Notes under the pieces: model-generated
Seen by the model: the letters and a program-made list of their open reading frames with translations, nothing else
Told to the model about the DNA's origin: nothing
Databases searched by the model: none
Assembly: GCA_958450365.1 (NCBI GenBank)
Contig: CAUEEP010000900.1
Coordinates: 248,001-312,000, forward strand
Reading direction: 5' to 3'
DNA from: Mesorhabditis belari
Lineage: Eukaryota; Nematoda; Chromadorea; Rhabditida; Rhabditidae
DNA: 64,000 nucleotides
Made by a program: the position numbers and the translations under genes
Shown: positions 10,610 to 22,600 of the stretch, one piece after another
Numbering within the stretch: position 1 is the stretch's first letter
Layout: each line of letters opens with the position of its first letter

Positions 10610-11506
10610 TTAACGCCGAGTTTCATCGTCGCTACTCGATGATGAAGAAGAATCACTGCTGATTTGCCCAATGTTGCTGACGGGTGCCAGCATATTTCTC
10701 GTAGGCTGTGGGGGAGAAGTGAACGAGACTCGAATATCACTACTTGTGCTCGTTCGTCGACTATCGAATGGTGAAGTGCCAACAGGTCTCGGTGTTGGCA
10801 TGGCGGACCCCATTCCATTTCGTATTGTTCTTGGTGATTCTCCAAACCCAGCCGTTCGTGGACTCCAACTTCGCTGTGTTGTATATCCCGAAGCTAACGG
10901 AGAAACGGGCACCGTTCTTTGTCCTGCTCCTCTGCCAGTTGGTGTCGTTTGTGGCCTCATTCCAAGAGTTGGTCCAACTGGAGGCAATCCGGTAGTTCTC
11001 GGCGCTGATAAGTGTCCAATCTTCAACTCGACTTCTGTAGGGAATGGCCTCGATGCGTCGCCCTGCTGCCAATTCAATGGAGAAGCCACCGAGAAACCCT
11101 TCGAAATCTGATGGGCCATTTGAATGACTTGTTCGGTGTTCACTGGTTGTTCCTCTGCAGCTTTCATCGTCTTCAACCGCTCATTTGCTTGGAATATCAT
11201 GTGCATCAATAACGAATCCGCGCACTTCAGATCGGCCTCGACTTTTTGAATGATCATGTCCCTGTTCTCCACGCATTTCTCGAGTTCTTCAATCAAGGCG
11301 GCTCGTTTCTGATAGGCACTCACTTTGTCCAGCAATTTCTTGATCTCAGCCTGTTTCGTTTCAAAGAGTTGGGCGAGATGGCTGATCGATTCCTCGTTGT
11401 GCGTTTTCTTCTCGTGATCCAACAGATATTCGAGCATCTGTTTCGTGATGACATCAAGATCGTCGCTGGCATCCAGCAGGCTCTCTCGTAGCGTCGGCAA
11501 CACCAT
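10610..11506 (-). CDS. mdt-4: Mediator complex subunit 4
   Basis: Core subunit of the Mediator middle module, linking transcription factors to RNA polymerase II in the nucleus. A single uninterrupted exon of 298 aa. Residues about 1-120 form an amphipathic coiled-coil region (LETKQAEIKKLLDKVSAY; MLEYLLDHEKK) as in MED4. The family signature is at about 130-155: QMAHQISKGFSVASPLNW followed by QQGDASRPFPTEVE, closely matching the APLNWxPGDPRRPYPT motif of MED4. The rest is Pro/Ser/Thr-rich and low complexity, ending in an acidic serine run (DSSSSSSSDDE). The ATG follows TTTTTAG directly, as expected if a spliced leader is added at the start codon. First gene of a probable operon with the HDAC. 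Confidence 0.9.
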   Translation of the reverse strand: MVLPTLRESLLDASDDLDVITKQMLEYLLDHEKKTHNEESISHLAQLFETKQAEIKKLLDKVSAYQKRAALIEELEKCVENRDMIIQKVEADLKCADSLLMHMIFQANERLKTMKAAEEQPVNTEQVIQMAHQISKGFSVASPLNWQQGDASRPFPTEVELKIGHLSAPRTTGLPPVGPTLGMRPQTTPTGRGAGQRTVPVSPLASGYTTQRSWSPRTAGFGESPRTIRNGMGSAMPTPRPVGTSPFDSRRTSTSSDIRVSFTSPPQPTRNMLAPVSNIGQISSDSSSSSSSDDETRR

Positions 11507-12967
11507 CTAAAAATAATTATTGACGTAAAATAGATAAGAAAACAAAACGAAAAAGAAAGCGGTACTATTGGAGCTTTGGGGGGAGGCACTTTTTTTTCGC
11601 CAAAACCACTTTTCTCGTGGTAATTGAGTACGCTGAACATGGATATGACATTTTTAGGGTTGCTTTTTAATCAAAAACAAAATTTTTACAATTTTTAAAA
11701 TTTTGCAAAAATAAGAAATTTTGAGCATGAATCTTGGTGAATCCGGCGAACGGATTGCATACTCAAAATGTGGAATCTCTTTGGTATCGATTTAAAAAAT
11801 AATTAAGCAATATCATGACCTCAACTGCGAATCAAATGATCAAATTTCCTTCAGGAATTTATGTGGCGGCGAGGATTTAAAAAATAATTTTTGGAACCAA
11901 GTTTCAAGTCAAGTTTATAAATGCGAGTGGTGATTTTGGACCAGATTATTAGCTTTTTGTGACGCTTTAATGGAATCTTTTTGCAATTTGCAATTGTTGT
12001 TAATTTGTTAGATTTAGATAAAAGTCAAACAAAAAGCGCACAACCACAGCAAAGTGAGTCCGAAAGTCAAAATTGGCATTTAAAATGCTCAAAATTCCTT
12101 ATTTTTGCAAAATTTTAAAAACTCTAAAAATTGCGTTTTTATTAAAAATCTACCCTAAAAATGTTATATTCGTGTTCAGCATACTCAATTACCCCGGGAA
12201 AAGTGGTTTTGGGGAAAAAAAAAAGTGGCCCCCCATAGCCAAAACTACCAAGAAAGCAATAACAAATTTAAAGTTTATGGGTAAAATTTAGTGCTTCAAT
12301 AGCAGTTCTGGATAGGTAGGTTTAACACTTTAGACCCCTTAAAGTTGCATTTGCTGAAAAGACAAGTATGGAAAGTCCATAAATGAGGCAATTCCTCTCA
12401 ATTTTAAAAGGTTAAACAAAATTTGAAAATATTCAAATAATTAACTGAATAGCATAACTTTTATAAAAGATAAAAAATTGAAACTATATAAAGCAATTTA
12501 TATTGCTTCAGCAAAGTGGGCAGACCACAGTTGTTTGTTGTCGGGCAAGTGTCCAATTAGAGTACGAAGCAGAGTGTTCTCTGGGATTGTCGCGTAGCCC
12601 TTTTTTGACGGGAAGACTCCCCCTCGTTGCTCTATCCCCCACTTTTTTCCCTCTTTGCACATGATTCTTTTCGTTGCTTCGAGAAAATTCGTAGCGTCAT
12701 TGTTTATGAATTGCACAGTGATTCATTAGAGAATTCATTGTTTTGAGAAACTTATTACACTTGAAGAAGCGATTGGTCATTTGAACGATAATTTCTGCCA
12801 ACGCTCATGCTGCTAGCTTAAAGGCAATTAACGCTTTTTCCCTTACACATTTGTTTGATTGCTAAGAACCATTAGAACAGTGGCTAAATTCTTTAAATTT
12901 TGTTTTCTTTTGCTTCATTGCTTGTGTAGCTTTTCAAATTTTATTACTTTTTATTTCCAGGTACAAC
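11507..12967. promoter_or_regulatory. Divergent regulatory region
   Basis: The 1.46-kb gap between two divergently read probable operons (MED4-HDAC leftward, MRPL41-Snf2 rightward) must contain both promoters. About half of it is a fold-back element (11570-12240). An isolated 72-codon minus-strand ORF at 12498-12716 is discussed separately. No individual promoter motif could be assigned. A TTTATTTCCAG acceptor lies 7 bp upstream of the MRPL41 ATG. Confidence 0.5.
11570..12240. mobile_element. Fold-back (MITE-like) element
   Basis: The arms at about 11570-11735 and 12075-12240 are inverted copies: GGGGGGAGGCACTTTTTTTT..CCAAAACCACTTTTC on the left and GAAAAGTGGTTTTGG..AAAGTGGCCCCCC on the right, continuing inward through ATTGAGTACGCTGAACA / TGTTCAGCATACTCAAT. 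There is no coding sequence in the centre. Exact ends and target duplication were not resolved. Confidence 0.75.
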
Positions 12968-13519
12968 ATGGCGACATTGATTCCATATCTATCGAAGAGG
13001 GGCGTTCGTCATGTTCACTATCTACAATTTCGACCGCCGTGGCCATTTGTGAAGAAAGGATCGTATGGACAACGAAAAATGGGACCAGTGAACGAGGAAA
13101 AGAAGAAGTGGCCTGGGCAGGACAAGGAATTTCCCGAACTTTCGCCGAAATTTCAACAAATCAACCCAAAGGAGCTTCACGCGTACACCGGCGTTCAAAT
13201 GGAGGGCTACATCGATCCGAACACTGACAAATTTGTGAGAATCCCCGAAATGTGTGCCGAGCTGATTGTACCGAATTTGGAAGGATTCAAGCTGAAGCCC
13301 TATGTTTCGTACAGGACAGATGTAGAAATCGAGAAGCGAAGGAAAACGTATGAGGCGAAGATCCGAGAGAAAGGTAGTGAGGAGCTCGCTGATTTGCACA
13401 CATTGGAAACCGAACGGTGGCCGCCACCAAAGATGACCGCGCAAACACTTTTTGATCTCACGTATGGAGAGGAAATTCGACAAACTTTCAAGAATAAAAC
13501 GACAACGAAAAAGAGTTGA
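12968..13519 (+). CDS. mrpl-41: Mitochondrial ribosomal protein L41
   Basis: Component of the large subunit of the mitochondrial ribosome. A single-exon ORF of 183 aa whose centre carries the L41 signature: RIPEMCAELIVPNLEGFKLKPYVSY (positions about 88-112; the FKLKPYVSY core is nearly invariant in the family), then TAQTLFDLTYGEEIRQTFK, matching the TAxxLFxEixxxxIxxxFK end of other L41 proteins. The N-terminus is basic, hydrophobic and Arg-containing, fitting a mitochondrial targeting region. The start follows an acceptor-like TTTCCAG by 7 bases. A larger overlapping ORF in another frame from 12859 is a shadow. The next gene starts 101 bp after the stop on the same strand. Confidence 0.9.
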   Translation: MATLIPYLSKRGVRHVHYLQFRPPWPFVKKGSYGQRKMGPVNEEKKKWPGQDKEFPELSPKFQQINPKELHAYTGVQMEGYIDPNTDKFVRIPEMCAELIVPNLEGFKLKPYVSYRTDVEIEKRRKTYEAKIREKGSEELADLHTLETERWPPPKMTAQTLFDLTYGEEIRQTFKNKTTTKKS

Positions 13520-13620
13520 TCTCAGCTTGTACATTTATTATTCTTTTCTTTAGCTAGTGTATTTAGTTTCATTTTTCTTGTTGAGTCTTACTGTTGATTT
13601 TTGATGATATAAATTTTTAG
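13520..13620 (+). promoter_or_regulatory. Intercistronic region MRPL41-Snf2 (probable operon)
   Basis: 101 bp between the MRPL41 stop and the Snf2-ATPase ATG. It is T-rich and ends ATAAATTTTTAG directly before the ATG, a strong trans-splice acceptor. Spacing and acceptor fit an SL2-type operon. Confidence 0.65.
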
Positions 13621-16600
13621 ATGGCGGCGCCAGGATCATTAAAGATGAAGATCAATCTTCGAGCATTGGAATCATCGCCGACAAATGCGATTTCAATTTT
13701 GGAGGACGATTACAAAGAATCAGGTAACTTTAAACTTTGATTTACCTAGAAATTTCATATGCTTCTGGCTTACAGTTGTTTTTTAGAAGAACCCGATGAA
13801 CGTGGCAACAATCAGCCAGCGGAGACGAAGATCGAATTGCCGGGCGAGGATCAACCGAGCCCCGATCAAGAAGCCAGCACTTCATACGACAATGAAGCAG
13901 AGAAGGTAACAAGAGTAAGTTAGAAAAAATGCTAGAGAATTTTTTTTTTTTTTTACTAATTTAGACATCAATATTTCCATTTAAAAATACGGTCAAAAAA
14001 CTCAGGATGATGCTGATGAATCGAAAGCAGAAGCCGTAAAATCAGCTGACACCGCTGCTCCCCAACTACTGAGTATTTCCTTGAAAACTCATAAAGATAA
14101 TGCAAGGAAAAGGAAAAGAATTGGGTAAGAAAATAAAACAGAAAAATTTAGGCTCAACTTTTTTCGAGGCTAGTTGAAAAGCAAGACTTAAAGAAATTTT
14201 GTGATAAGAAAGCTTGATTAAATTTAGACAAAACAGTATAATTTTTAGACGCTAAATCAATTATTGAGAGAATTTCAGTAATCTTGAAGAGATGGAGGCC
14301 ATGCTGTCCAATGATTTTCGAACAGCACAAGAACGGGAAAAGGAACGTTTGGAGAGACAATCAAAACGACAAAATGAAATGGACTACATCACTCAAATGG
14401 CCTTGTTGGTTTCTTCCGAATCACTCCCGTTGATTCAAACAATTGTGAGATTGAAATTTTGAGTATTTTAAGAACAATATAGACTTTGAACAGAGTTAGA
14501 AACATGATATTTAGGCCGATGAAGACTTTTTCGATGAACCGGAACAGTCCGAAGAGAAGAAGTTAAAAATGGAGCCATCAGAGCATGAGGTAGAGTTATT
14601 TAATCTATTATTTACTAATTATTTAAGTATTTAGTTAACGAAAGTTGAAGAAAAAGACTATTTAGATTGTCACTTTGAGCAGCGATGATGAGGATGATAT
14701 AGTGGAATTGGGAGAGAGAATTGCACAACGACCACCAGCAATCGGTCAGGCATACACGAGTTATGGAAGGCCGATCTCATTGAGTGGGTTATTCATTAGA
14801 TTATCAAAAGAATGTTAACATGGGATAAAGTGATATTATCACATAACAGTCTTTAAGCAGAATTAGCGTAATCTTAGCAATTTGCATACGAACTTGTTAG
14901 CACTGTACTTTTTAGTGATAAATACGGACCTCGCGCATTTTAAAGCTATTAAGTATGGTTTTAATCTGCGAATTGAACGTGGACAGTCTTTCATGAAGAA
15001 ATTAAACAAACAACTTTCCACACAAATCCTGTTTTAGGTAATCGCGGTCGATGGGGCTCTCATCATGAAGAAGTGAGTTTTGAAGCTTTTGAGAGAATTT
15101 GATACTCGAAAAATAAAGCAAACCGGTAGATTCGAAACTCTTTTAGGTAGCTCAACAAAATCTTCGACAACAACGAGAATTCGAAAAGAAACGTTTACGC
15201 AAACGGAGAAACAGTGGCGATTTGGAGAGCAAAGAGCTAACGGAGGGGAAGCTTTTGATCAACTCAGGAAGGCCTGATGGTAGGTTAAGAATGGATATTT
15301 TTTGAGATATTTCATAAAAAGGGAGAAAACGTGGCTTTTGATATTTGTAAAAATGAATTTCATGGTGAATTCTAGGCGATCCCCCGCTCTATGTAGCTCC
15401 TCATCTCACTCACACTCTTCAACCCCATCAACTCGCTGGAATTCGTTTCATGTTTGTTTTGAGAAAAGTTTTGAAAACTTGAAATCTTCCCTCTAGCTCT
15501 ATTTATCTTCATTTACAGGTTTGATAACGTAATCGATTCGGTCTCCGAGTTCAAAAAGTCTGACGGTTTTGGATGTATTCTTGCTCATTCAATGGGATTG
15601 GGGAAAACGATTCAAGTAAGCGATAAAAACAAGCATTTACTGTATATTTAGTGTATTCTTATAACTATTTTTATTTACAGGTAATCACTTTCTCCGAGCT
15701 CTTCTTTCGTGCCACCGAAACACGGAAAATCTTGGTAGTCGTGCCGATAAATACCATTCAAAATTGGTACGCCGAGTATCAGAAGTGGATGCCAGAGTGA
15801 GTTTTTGATCTTTTAAGGCAAAAACCTTCAGTAATGTACTTGAATTTGCAGTTTACAGTTTACCAACGAGTTACAGATATAATGAGGATGGAGAACCGAT
15901 CCGAAAATTCCAAGTGTTCCTTCTCGGCGATGCGATCAAAGGAATTGAACAAAGGACAAAAATGATAGGTCGGTCGCGTCCAAAAATTAGAATAATTATC
16001 AGTAACTTATCAATAATTTAAATAGCTTGAACATTCAATAAAGAGAACTCTTGCTTTTTAGAAGATTGGCATCGAGATGGTGGTGTGCTTCTCATCGGAT
16101 ACGAAATGTTCCGACTCATTCTCAATTCGACAAAACCCAAAAAGGAGAAAAAGGTTTAAAATTTAGTTGCTCTTAAAAAGAACTTGTTTGCAGAGCAAAA
16201 TGAAGTTAAACTCATCGACTTCAAGTCTACAAAGCGTGAAAGAGAGCCAAGATGATGAAACGAAAGAGAATTTGGGAGATGATGGGAAAACAGCTGGCCC
16301 ACTAAATGAAGGTGAGAAGTTAACTGTGTTTTGTTTATACCACATTATTTGTGTGAATGTATTTTTGTATTTTTTTAAAACGGTTACTCTTTCAGCTATC
16401 CGAACGGCTCTTCTCGATCCAGGACCCGATCTCGTTGTTTGCGATGAAGGACATAAAATCAAAAACCTGAACACGGTCACTGCTTCGGCGTTGAATGAGA
16501 TCAGGACAAAGTTTTTGCTTCCATTCTCACCTAAAACCAAATTCCAATTCAGACGCCGAATCGTGCTCACTGGGACCCCATTACAAAACAATTTGATCGA

Positions 16601-19600
16601 GTACTTTTGCATGGTGGATTTTGTGAGACCCGCGTATTTGGGCACAAAGAAAAGCTTCATTCAAATGTTTGAGAAACCGATTAAAGTGAGTAAATGATTG
16701 TAATTGATAAAGTGACGTAATTTAGAACGGTCAATGCACTGATTCAACTCCAGCCGATCAAAAATTAGCTCGTCAAAGAACTCACGTGCTCACCGAGAGT
16801 CTCCGGGGATTTGTGCAGAGGTGAGAGAAGTTGTCAAAGACAAATTTGTAAAAAAAATTGATTTGGGAGAGGAAGATAAAGAGGTTTTTACGCTGAAATT
16901 TCAGGAGAACGCACTCATTGCTGAAGGAGATCCTCCCCGAGTGCAGAGAGTACGTGCTGTACTTGCGAAAAAGCCCCATTCAACATGCTCTCTACAAGTG
17001 AGTTAGATAAGAATCTTTTGACTATCGAGTAGCTTATTGATTTATAGATTAGTTACATGGAAATTTCCAGAGCTTTCATCCTTTACGCGCAGCAAGAGAT
17101 CGATACGGGAAACACTGGCACTTTCAATCCGCTGAAAGCTTTTGCCGCCTGTAGCAAGGTTTGTTTTGTGGATTGGCTTACTAATTGCTTTTGATGTTTG
17201 ATGATATCAAAATCTAATAATATAATAAAAATTCAGATCTGGAATCACCCGGATGTCCTCTACTCCTGGCTGCAGCGACGAAAAGAACTCGATGCTAAAG
17301 TTGAAGCTGATAAAAAGTTGGTCTAACGACTTCAAGTCAAGTGAAAAACTCACTGATTTGTTTCTAAGTTTACCCATAAATTCGCCAAATCTCAGAGCCG
17401 AACTCGATGCCATTCAAAAAAAGAAACAACAAAAGTTGATCACTCAATGGATGCATCCACCAAATGATTTCACCAATACACAAACGTTTGGGAATCAATT
17501 TGGACAAAGTAAGGATAAATCGGCGAATACGCTCTGGCAATCTATTGCCAGATTGGCAATCGCGAATCTGGCAATCGATTTTTCGTTAATTAATTGAGAC
17601 AAAAGCAGCGAATAATTCAGCGGTGCCAAGAGGATCTTTCCCTTTCACCTCTTACCTTTCGATTTTTATTTTTTCGTTTACTCAAAACATTTGGTAAAGA
17701 AACAGGATCCAAAGGAAATGGAACTCCACACCTTCTGCTTCACGGGCAGAGACTCTACCACTGAGCCACAGGCGCTTGTTATGCAGGTTATATAGGGTAG
17801 AAGAAAAGAGGAAATGAAAGAGTATGCACTGTCTTCAAATTCCAAAAAATGACCGTATTCGCCAAAAAACTCTAAACTCAAAGAAAACTCCAAAAAGCTT
17901 AATTTTAGAGTTAGCTTTAAGTATTCTGTGTTTAGATTTCAATCCTCAACCCCCTCCTTACGACTTCTCAAATCAATCTGCTTATCCGGGATCTTCATCA
18001 AGTTTCATGAACCCAAGCCCACCCACCACAATGCATCAAATGCCCGGTTTCCCGCAACAATCGATGAATGACTTTGGAGGAGGATATCGGCAATTTATGA
18101 ATATGCCGACAACTACTTGTGAGTGCTAATAAATACTTTTTGAGCTCGAGCATTGTCGATTTAGCTGGCTACGCCTCACCGATGGCTCCATCGAGTATCA
18201 CAAGTGTCACCTTCCCGATCTCAATGCCCCAAAGTTCTCCATTTGATTCGATCGGTCCCCCATCAATCCAATCAACCTCTTCCGCAAGCAATTACGGTAA
18301 ATTTTCAATTAAGCTTAAAATCTAAACCTTTCAGGTTATTCCCAAGAAATTCCACCAAACTCTGTTAACTCTCGAATGGCTGAACCACAACTTCCAAACA
18401 TAGACGAGCTTGATCAAATCTGGGCAAATATGGGCACATCAAGGGATGATTTTAATCAAAACTCAGTGTAAGTCAGAAAAAAAATCATGAAATTTTTCTA
18501 TTTTGCTAGAAAATTTGATATTAATTCTAATCCATTTAGGCCTCCAATCGAGCAGCAACTCGCCTCAAGTGTGAATCTCTCACCTGGAAATGTGGCTGGA
18601 CAAATGCCTGCAAAAGCTTCAGAGGTACCTAAAGCTTTATTTTTTAGATTTAAATGCAATTTTTTTTAAAATCTAAAACTTTAGAAAAAGACTCGAGGTG
18701 GTCGAGGTGGTGGAAAGCCGCAAACTCTTTTGTCCGCTTTGCAAGAAGAGCTGGATATGGATGTTGGACTGAAATATGATTGGGTACGTAAATCTTTTGA
18801 CTTGAATGCTTACTTTGTTCCAACGTTACTTTAACAATTCCAGGCAGAGATCGCAATGTCGCGCTATGAGAGAGGGACGTTGGACAATGGCTATAAACTG
18901 GTTGTTGCAATGGGATTGATCAATGAGGCGACGAAGAGAGATGAGAAGATCTTGTTGTTTAGGTAATCTTGTTCTTGTTCTTGATCTTTGGAATAGATTT
19001 AGCTATTACTAGGTACCTTATACAGCGATTTCCAACAATTTCCTTAAATTCCAGTCAAAACCTCACCACTTTGGATGTTCTCGAGGATTATCTCTCGAAA
19101 TCGAAAGTGCAGACATCGGATGGATTGAACGATTCGTGGCAAAGAAATGTCAACTATTTTCGTGGGATTCACATTAACATAAAGCAATCAATATATTCCA
19201 GGCTTTGATGGCACAACAGCTGGTGTTGAACGCGAGAAGTTGATCACTAGATTCAACGGCGATCCAGCTATTCGGCTATTCATCATCTCTACGAGAGCTG
19301 GCTCTTTGGGAATCAACTTGGTGAGTTAGAAATTAATATAAAACTAAAGAGTATTTCAAAGCCTTCAACGGTACAAGATATTAAGGATTATAGTAAGAAT
19401 GCTTAAACAATTGCAAAATTATTTAATCCCTAGGTCTCCGCAAATCGGTGTATCATTTTTGATGCTTGCTGGAATCCGTGCCACGACGCGCAAGCTGTTT
19501 GCCGGTGAGTTTACATTTTGAGTTCTTCTATCAAGCTTTGGTAACTACCGTAAATACTAGAAGCTCCCTAATAGAAGCATCGCGTAGTGTAAGCTTACTC

Positions 19601-22600
19601 TCAAACAAACGCTCATATCTCGACATCAGTACGTTTGTTTCTGCGCAAAAATTTCAGTTGAAAAATCTTTTTATTGAACACCCTATAAACTTTTAAATAT
19701 ATTCTCATATTTGTAATATTTAGTGTCTATCGATACGGTCAAAAGCGTCGCACCTACATCTATCGTCTCGTCATGGACAACAGCATGGAGCGAGCGATTT
19801 TCAATCGACAAATCTCGAAAAGTGGACTAGCTCGTGAGTATAATAGGAATGTAGTCAATCCTCAAAAGCTAATGAATCCAATGAAAGTCAAGTTTAAATG
19901 TCAACTCTTTCAGAAAGAGTCGTTGATGATGTGCAAGTGGATTCGAATTTGACACAAAAGGAACTCGAGACATTGCTTGTTTATGAGGTTGGTGAAATCG
20001 AGAAGTTTTTGGTGAATACGGTTCAGAAAAACGGGTTTTTGATTGTTAACTGAGGAACCATGATGAGAAAGACTTTTTGTATAGGATTTGGAAAAAGCAA
20101 TTTATGAACTTCTTCTTCCTTTCTTCTTTTTGCTTTTTCATTTTTCTATTTGCTTTTTGCAGCAAAATAATTGGCTTTTTGAATGAAACAAACCGTAGTT
20201 ACATTGGTGTATTTGTTAGTTTTAAACGAAAGTACGAAAAGGAACGAAAAGTCTTTCTGGACAGAAAAGACTAATATTCATTGCTTTTTATGTTAAATAA
20301 AGCCTTTTAACCCCCAAAAAAATCAAATATAATATCCCAAGTTTAATTCAGGAGGCTTTGGATCTCCATGTCGATCATCAAAATGTTGCCGAATGGGAAA
20401 TCGAAGATGAGGTGCTGAAAACGGTTGTCGATCAGAACACCATTGCTTTTGCTGGGGTGAGTTGATTCGTAATTTTCGACTTTCGAGAATTTTGAAGAAG
20501 TCTTTTCAATTCGATTATCAAGATCTTTTAGAAACCAATCCTTCACGAGTCGTTGATGTTGGAGAGTGAGGAGAAGTTGAGCGAAGAGGAGAAACGAGAA
20601 GCTCAGCTATTGTTCGAGAAAGAGAAAAATCGGGTCAGTGCACTTAAATAGTTTGAAATTTACTTAAAATTGATTAAAATATTTATCTAATATTGTGTAA
20701 TATTGTCACATGCTTCAGTTTCCCGGAATCCCCAATGAGGAGAACTTGGCTCCATTGGAGGCACAAGTCCTCAAGCAACTAATAAATGTATTTGAGTTGA
20801 ACTATAGCTTTCTTTGCTTCATTTAGCTGTAAAATTTAATCTTTAGTAATATTCTTTTAGGAAACTACATCCGATTACTTTGCGAATGATTATCGAATGA
20901 ATCAAATGCCGCCAATGGGAATGGGAGGAGCAATGGGATACTCGTGAGTTTTGAGTGATGATTATTAGAGATTTAAGTTCAAATCTACTGAAGAACCATT
21001 CTGTTACAATTCTTGACTCAAAATTTTATTTAGTAGCAATTTCAATGGAATGGATCCCCTTCGATCGGCTCCACTCCCTCAAAACGTTCGCTTCAACTAC
21101 ATGCGACAAGGCATTGGAGGAGCGACGATGGCTTCTTTGCGTGAGTTCACTATAGCACCTTGAATTTTTATCGACTACAATTCACTGCTTACAAATTCTA
21201 GAGCTAAAATGTGTCTCAGTCTCTTTGTTCTAGTACAGTACACCAAAAGAATTCCGGCTGAATATCTTCCAATCTCCTTGTGCGAAAGATAAGCGCTAAA
21301 CCCTGAAATGAGATGAGCTAACTTTCTGAGCTTTACTGTAACTAGTTGTAAGCTTTTAAGACTTTTATTGGGATACTGTAGAGCGATGAACTACAGTAGA
21401 TTTAAGTGAAAGCATAACGATTGTCCTCTCGTCCGTTCATTTAGTCCATTCAGTTTGTTTCCTTTTGTTTTTTCAGCTTCACCATCGTATTTATCGCTGC
21501 AAAAGCCCTATCAAAGGCCTTACGGAACGATGAGAAACGAGAATTTCCCCGTTTATTACAATCAAGGAAATAGTAAGAGCGATGGCTTGATTTTCTAATG
21601 CTTTTAAGAAAAAAAAACTATACGATTTTCACAACTTTTCGATATTCAGGCAACGATGCGGGCTCGTCACGTTTCAATCCGAGTCTTCAATCGATGAACC
21701 CATTCTCACAGCCGCATAGGAGAGATGTTCGTGAAAATTTCATTATTTATTATTAGATCTAGAGCTTGAATTCAATTTTCCAAATAAATCGACCCGTTTT
21801 AGCTCATGAATCGTCTCGAGTTGCTGAGAGCTGCTAAAAAGATTGGTGAACCTGAGATCAAAGACGATGACAAGGCTATTTTACAAAGAATAATCCTTGA
21901 GCAAGGTTTAAAAGAAAGCAAACAAAATACAAAAAAAAATATTTAGATATGAGACTCCGAATTTGTCAACTTGATGATCAATACGATGATCTCCCGCGGG
22001 GAACCGAGCTGACTCTTGTTCTCAACCCGGCTGGAACCTTTGCCAAAGATACACGCACAACAGATGGAAAAGTGTACAATTGCAGGAATACGGCGCTGGA
22101 TCTAGGTGAGCTGAAAGTTTAGAGCAAAAAAATCCCTTTAGTAGATCAATCTTAAGAATGCTACAAGATTTTAAAGCTAGCTAGGCAAAGGCCTGTAACC
22201 TTTTCTGATCGATATTAGCTTCAAAGATCGATCTAGAAAGAAACTTTTAAAGTCTAGTATCGTATTTAAAACCTTTTAAACCTTTTCTTTTCTAAAACCT
22301 TTTAAACGAATCCTAATCTCAGGTTTCTACCGTGAACCCCCAAACAGTCAAATGATGCCGATGAGAGGCCCATCCGTCAATCTTCCCTCATCAAATGGAT
22401 ACAATATCCAAGCACCGAGAACTCACGATCAACCATTGAGATTCTTCAATCCCTTGAAGGGAAAATTGCTACAACCGGGTAACGAAATTTCCCATGCAGT
22501 CGACTCTCGATATAACGATTCGCTCGGCATCGCCGCTTAAAATCGTTATAACGAAACAAATAAATCAAGGTTTTACAATCAAATCGTTATTTCAAGTTAT

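Noticed and set aside
10671..11491. Plus-strand ORFs of 80-146 codons
   Set aside because: Antisense shadows of the MED4 coding exon.
13022..13534. 170-codon minus-strand ORF
   Set aside because: Antisense shadow of MRPL41.
16163..16660. 165-codon minus-strand ORF
   Set aside because: Antisense to Snf2 exons containing the DEGH motif and the adjoining introns.
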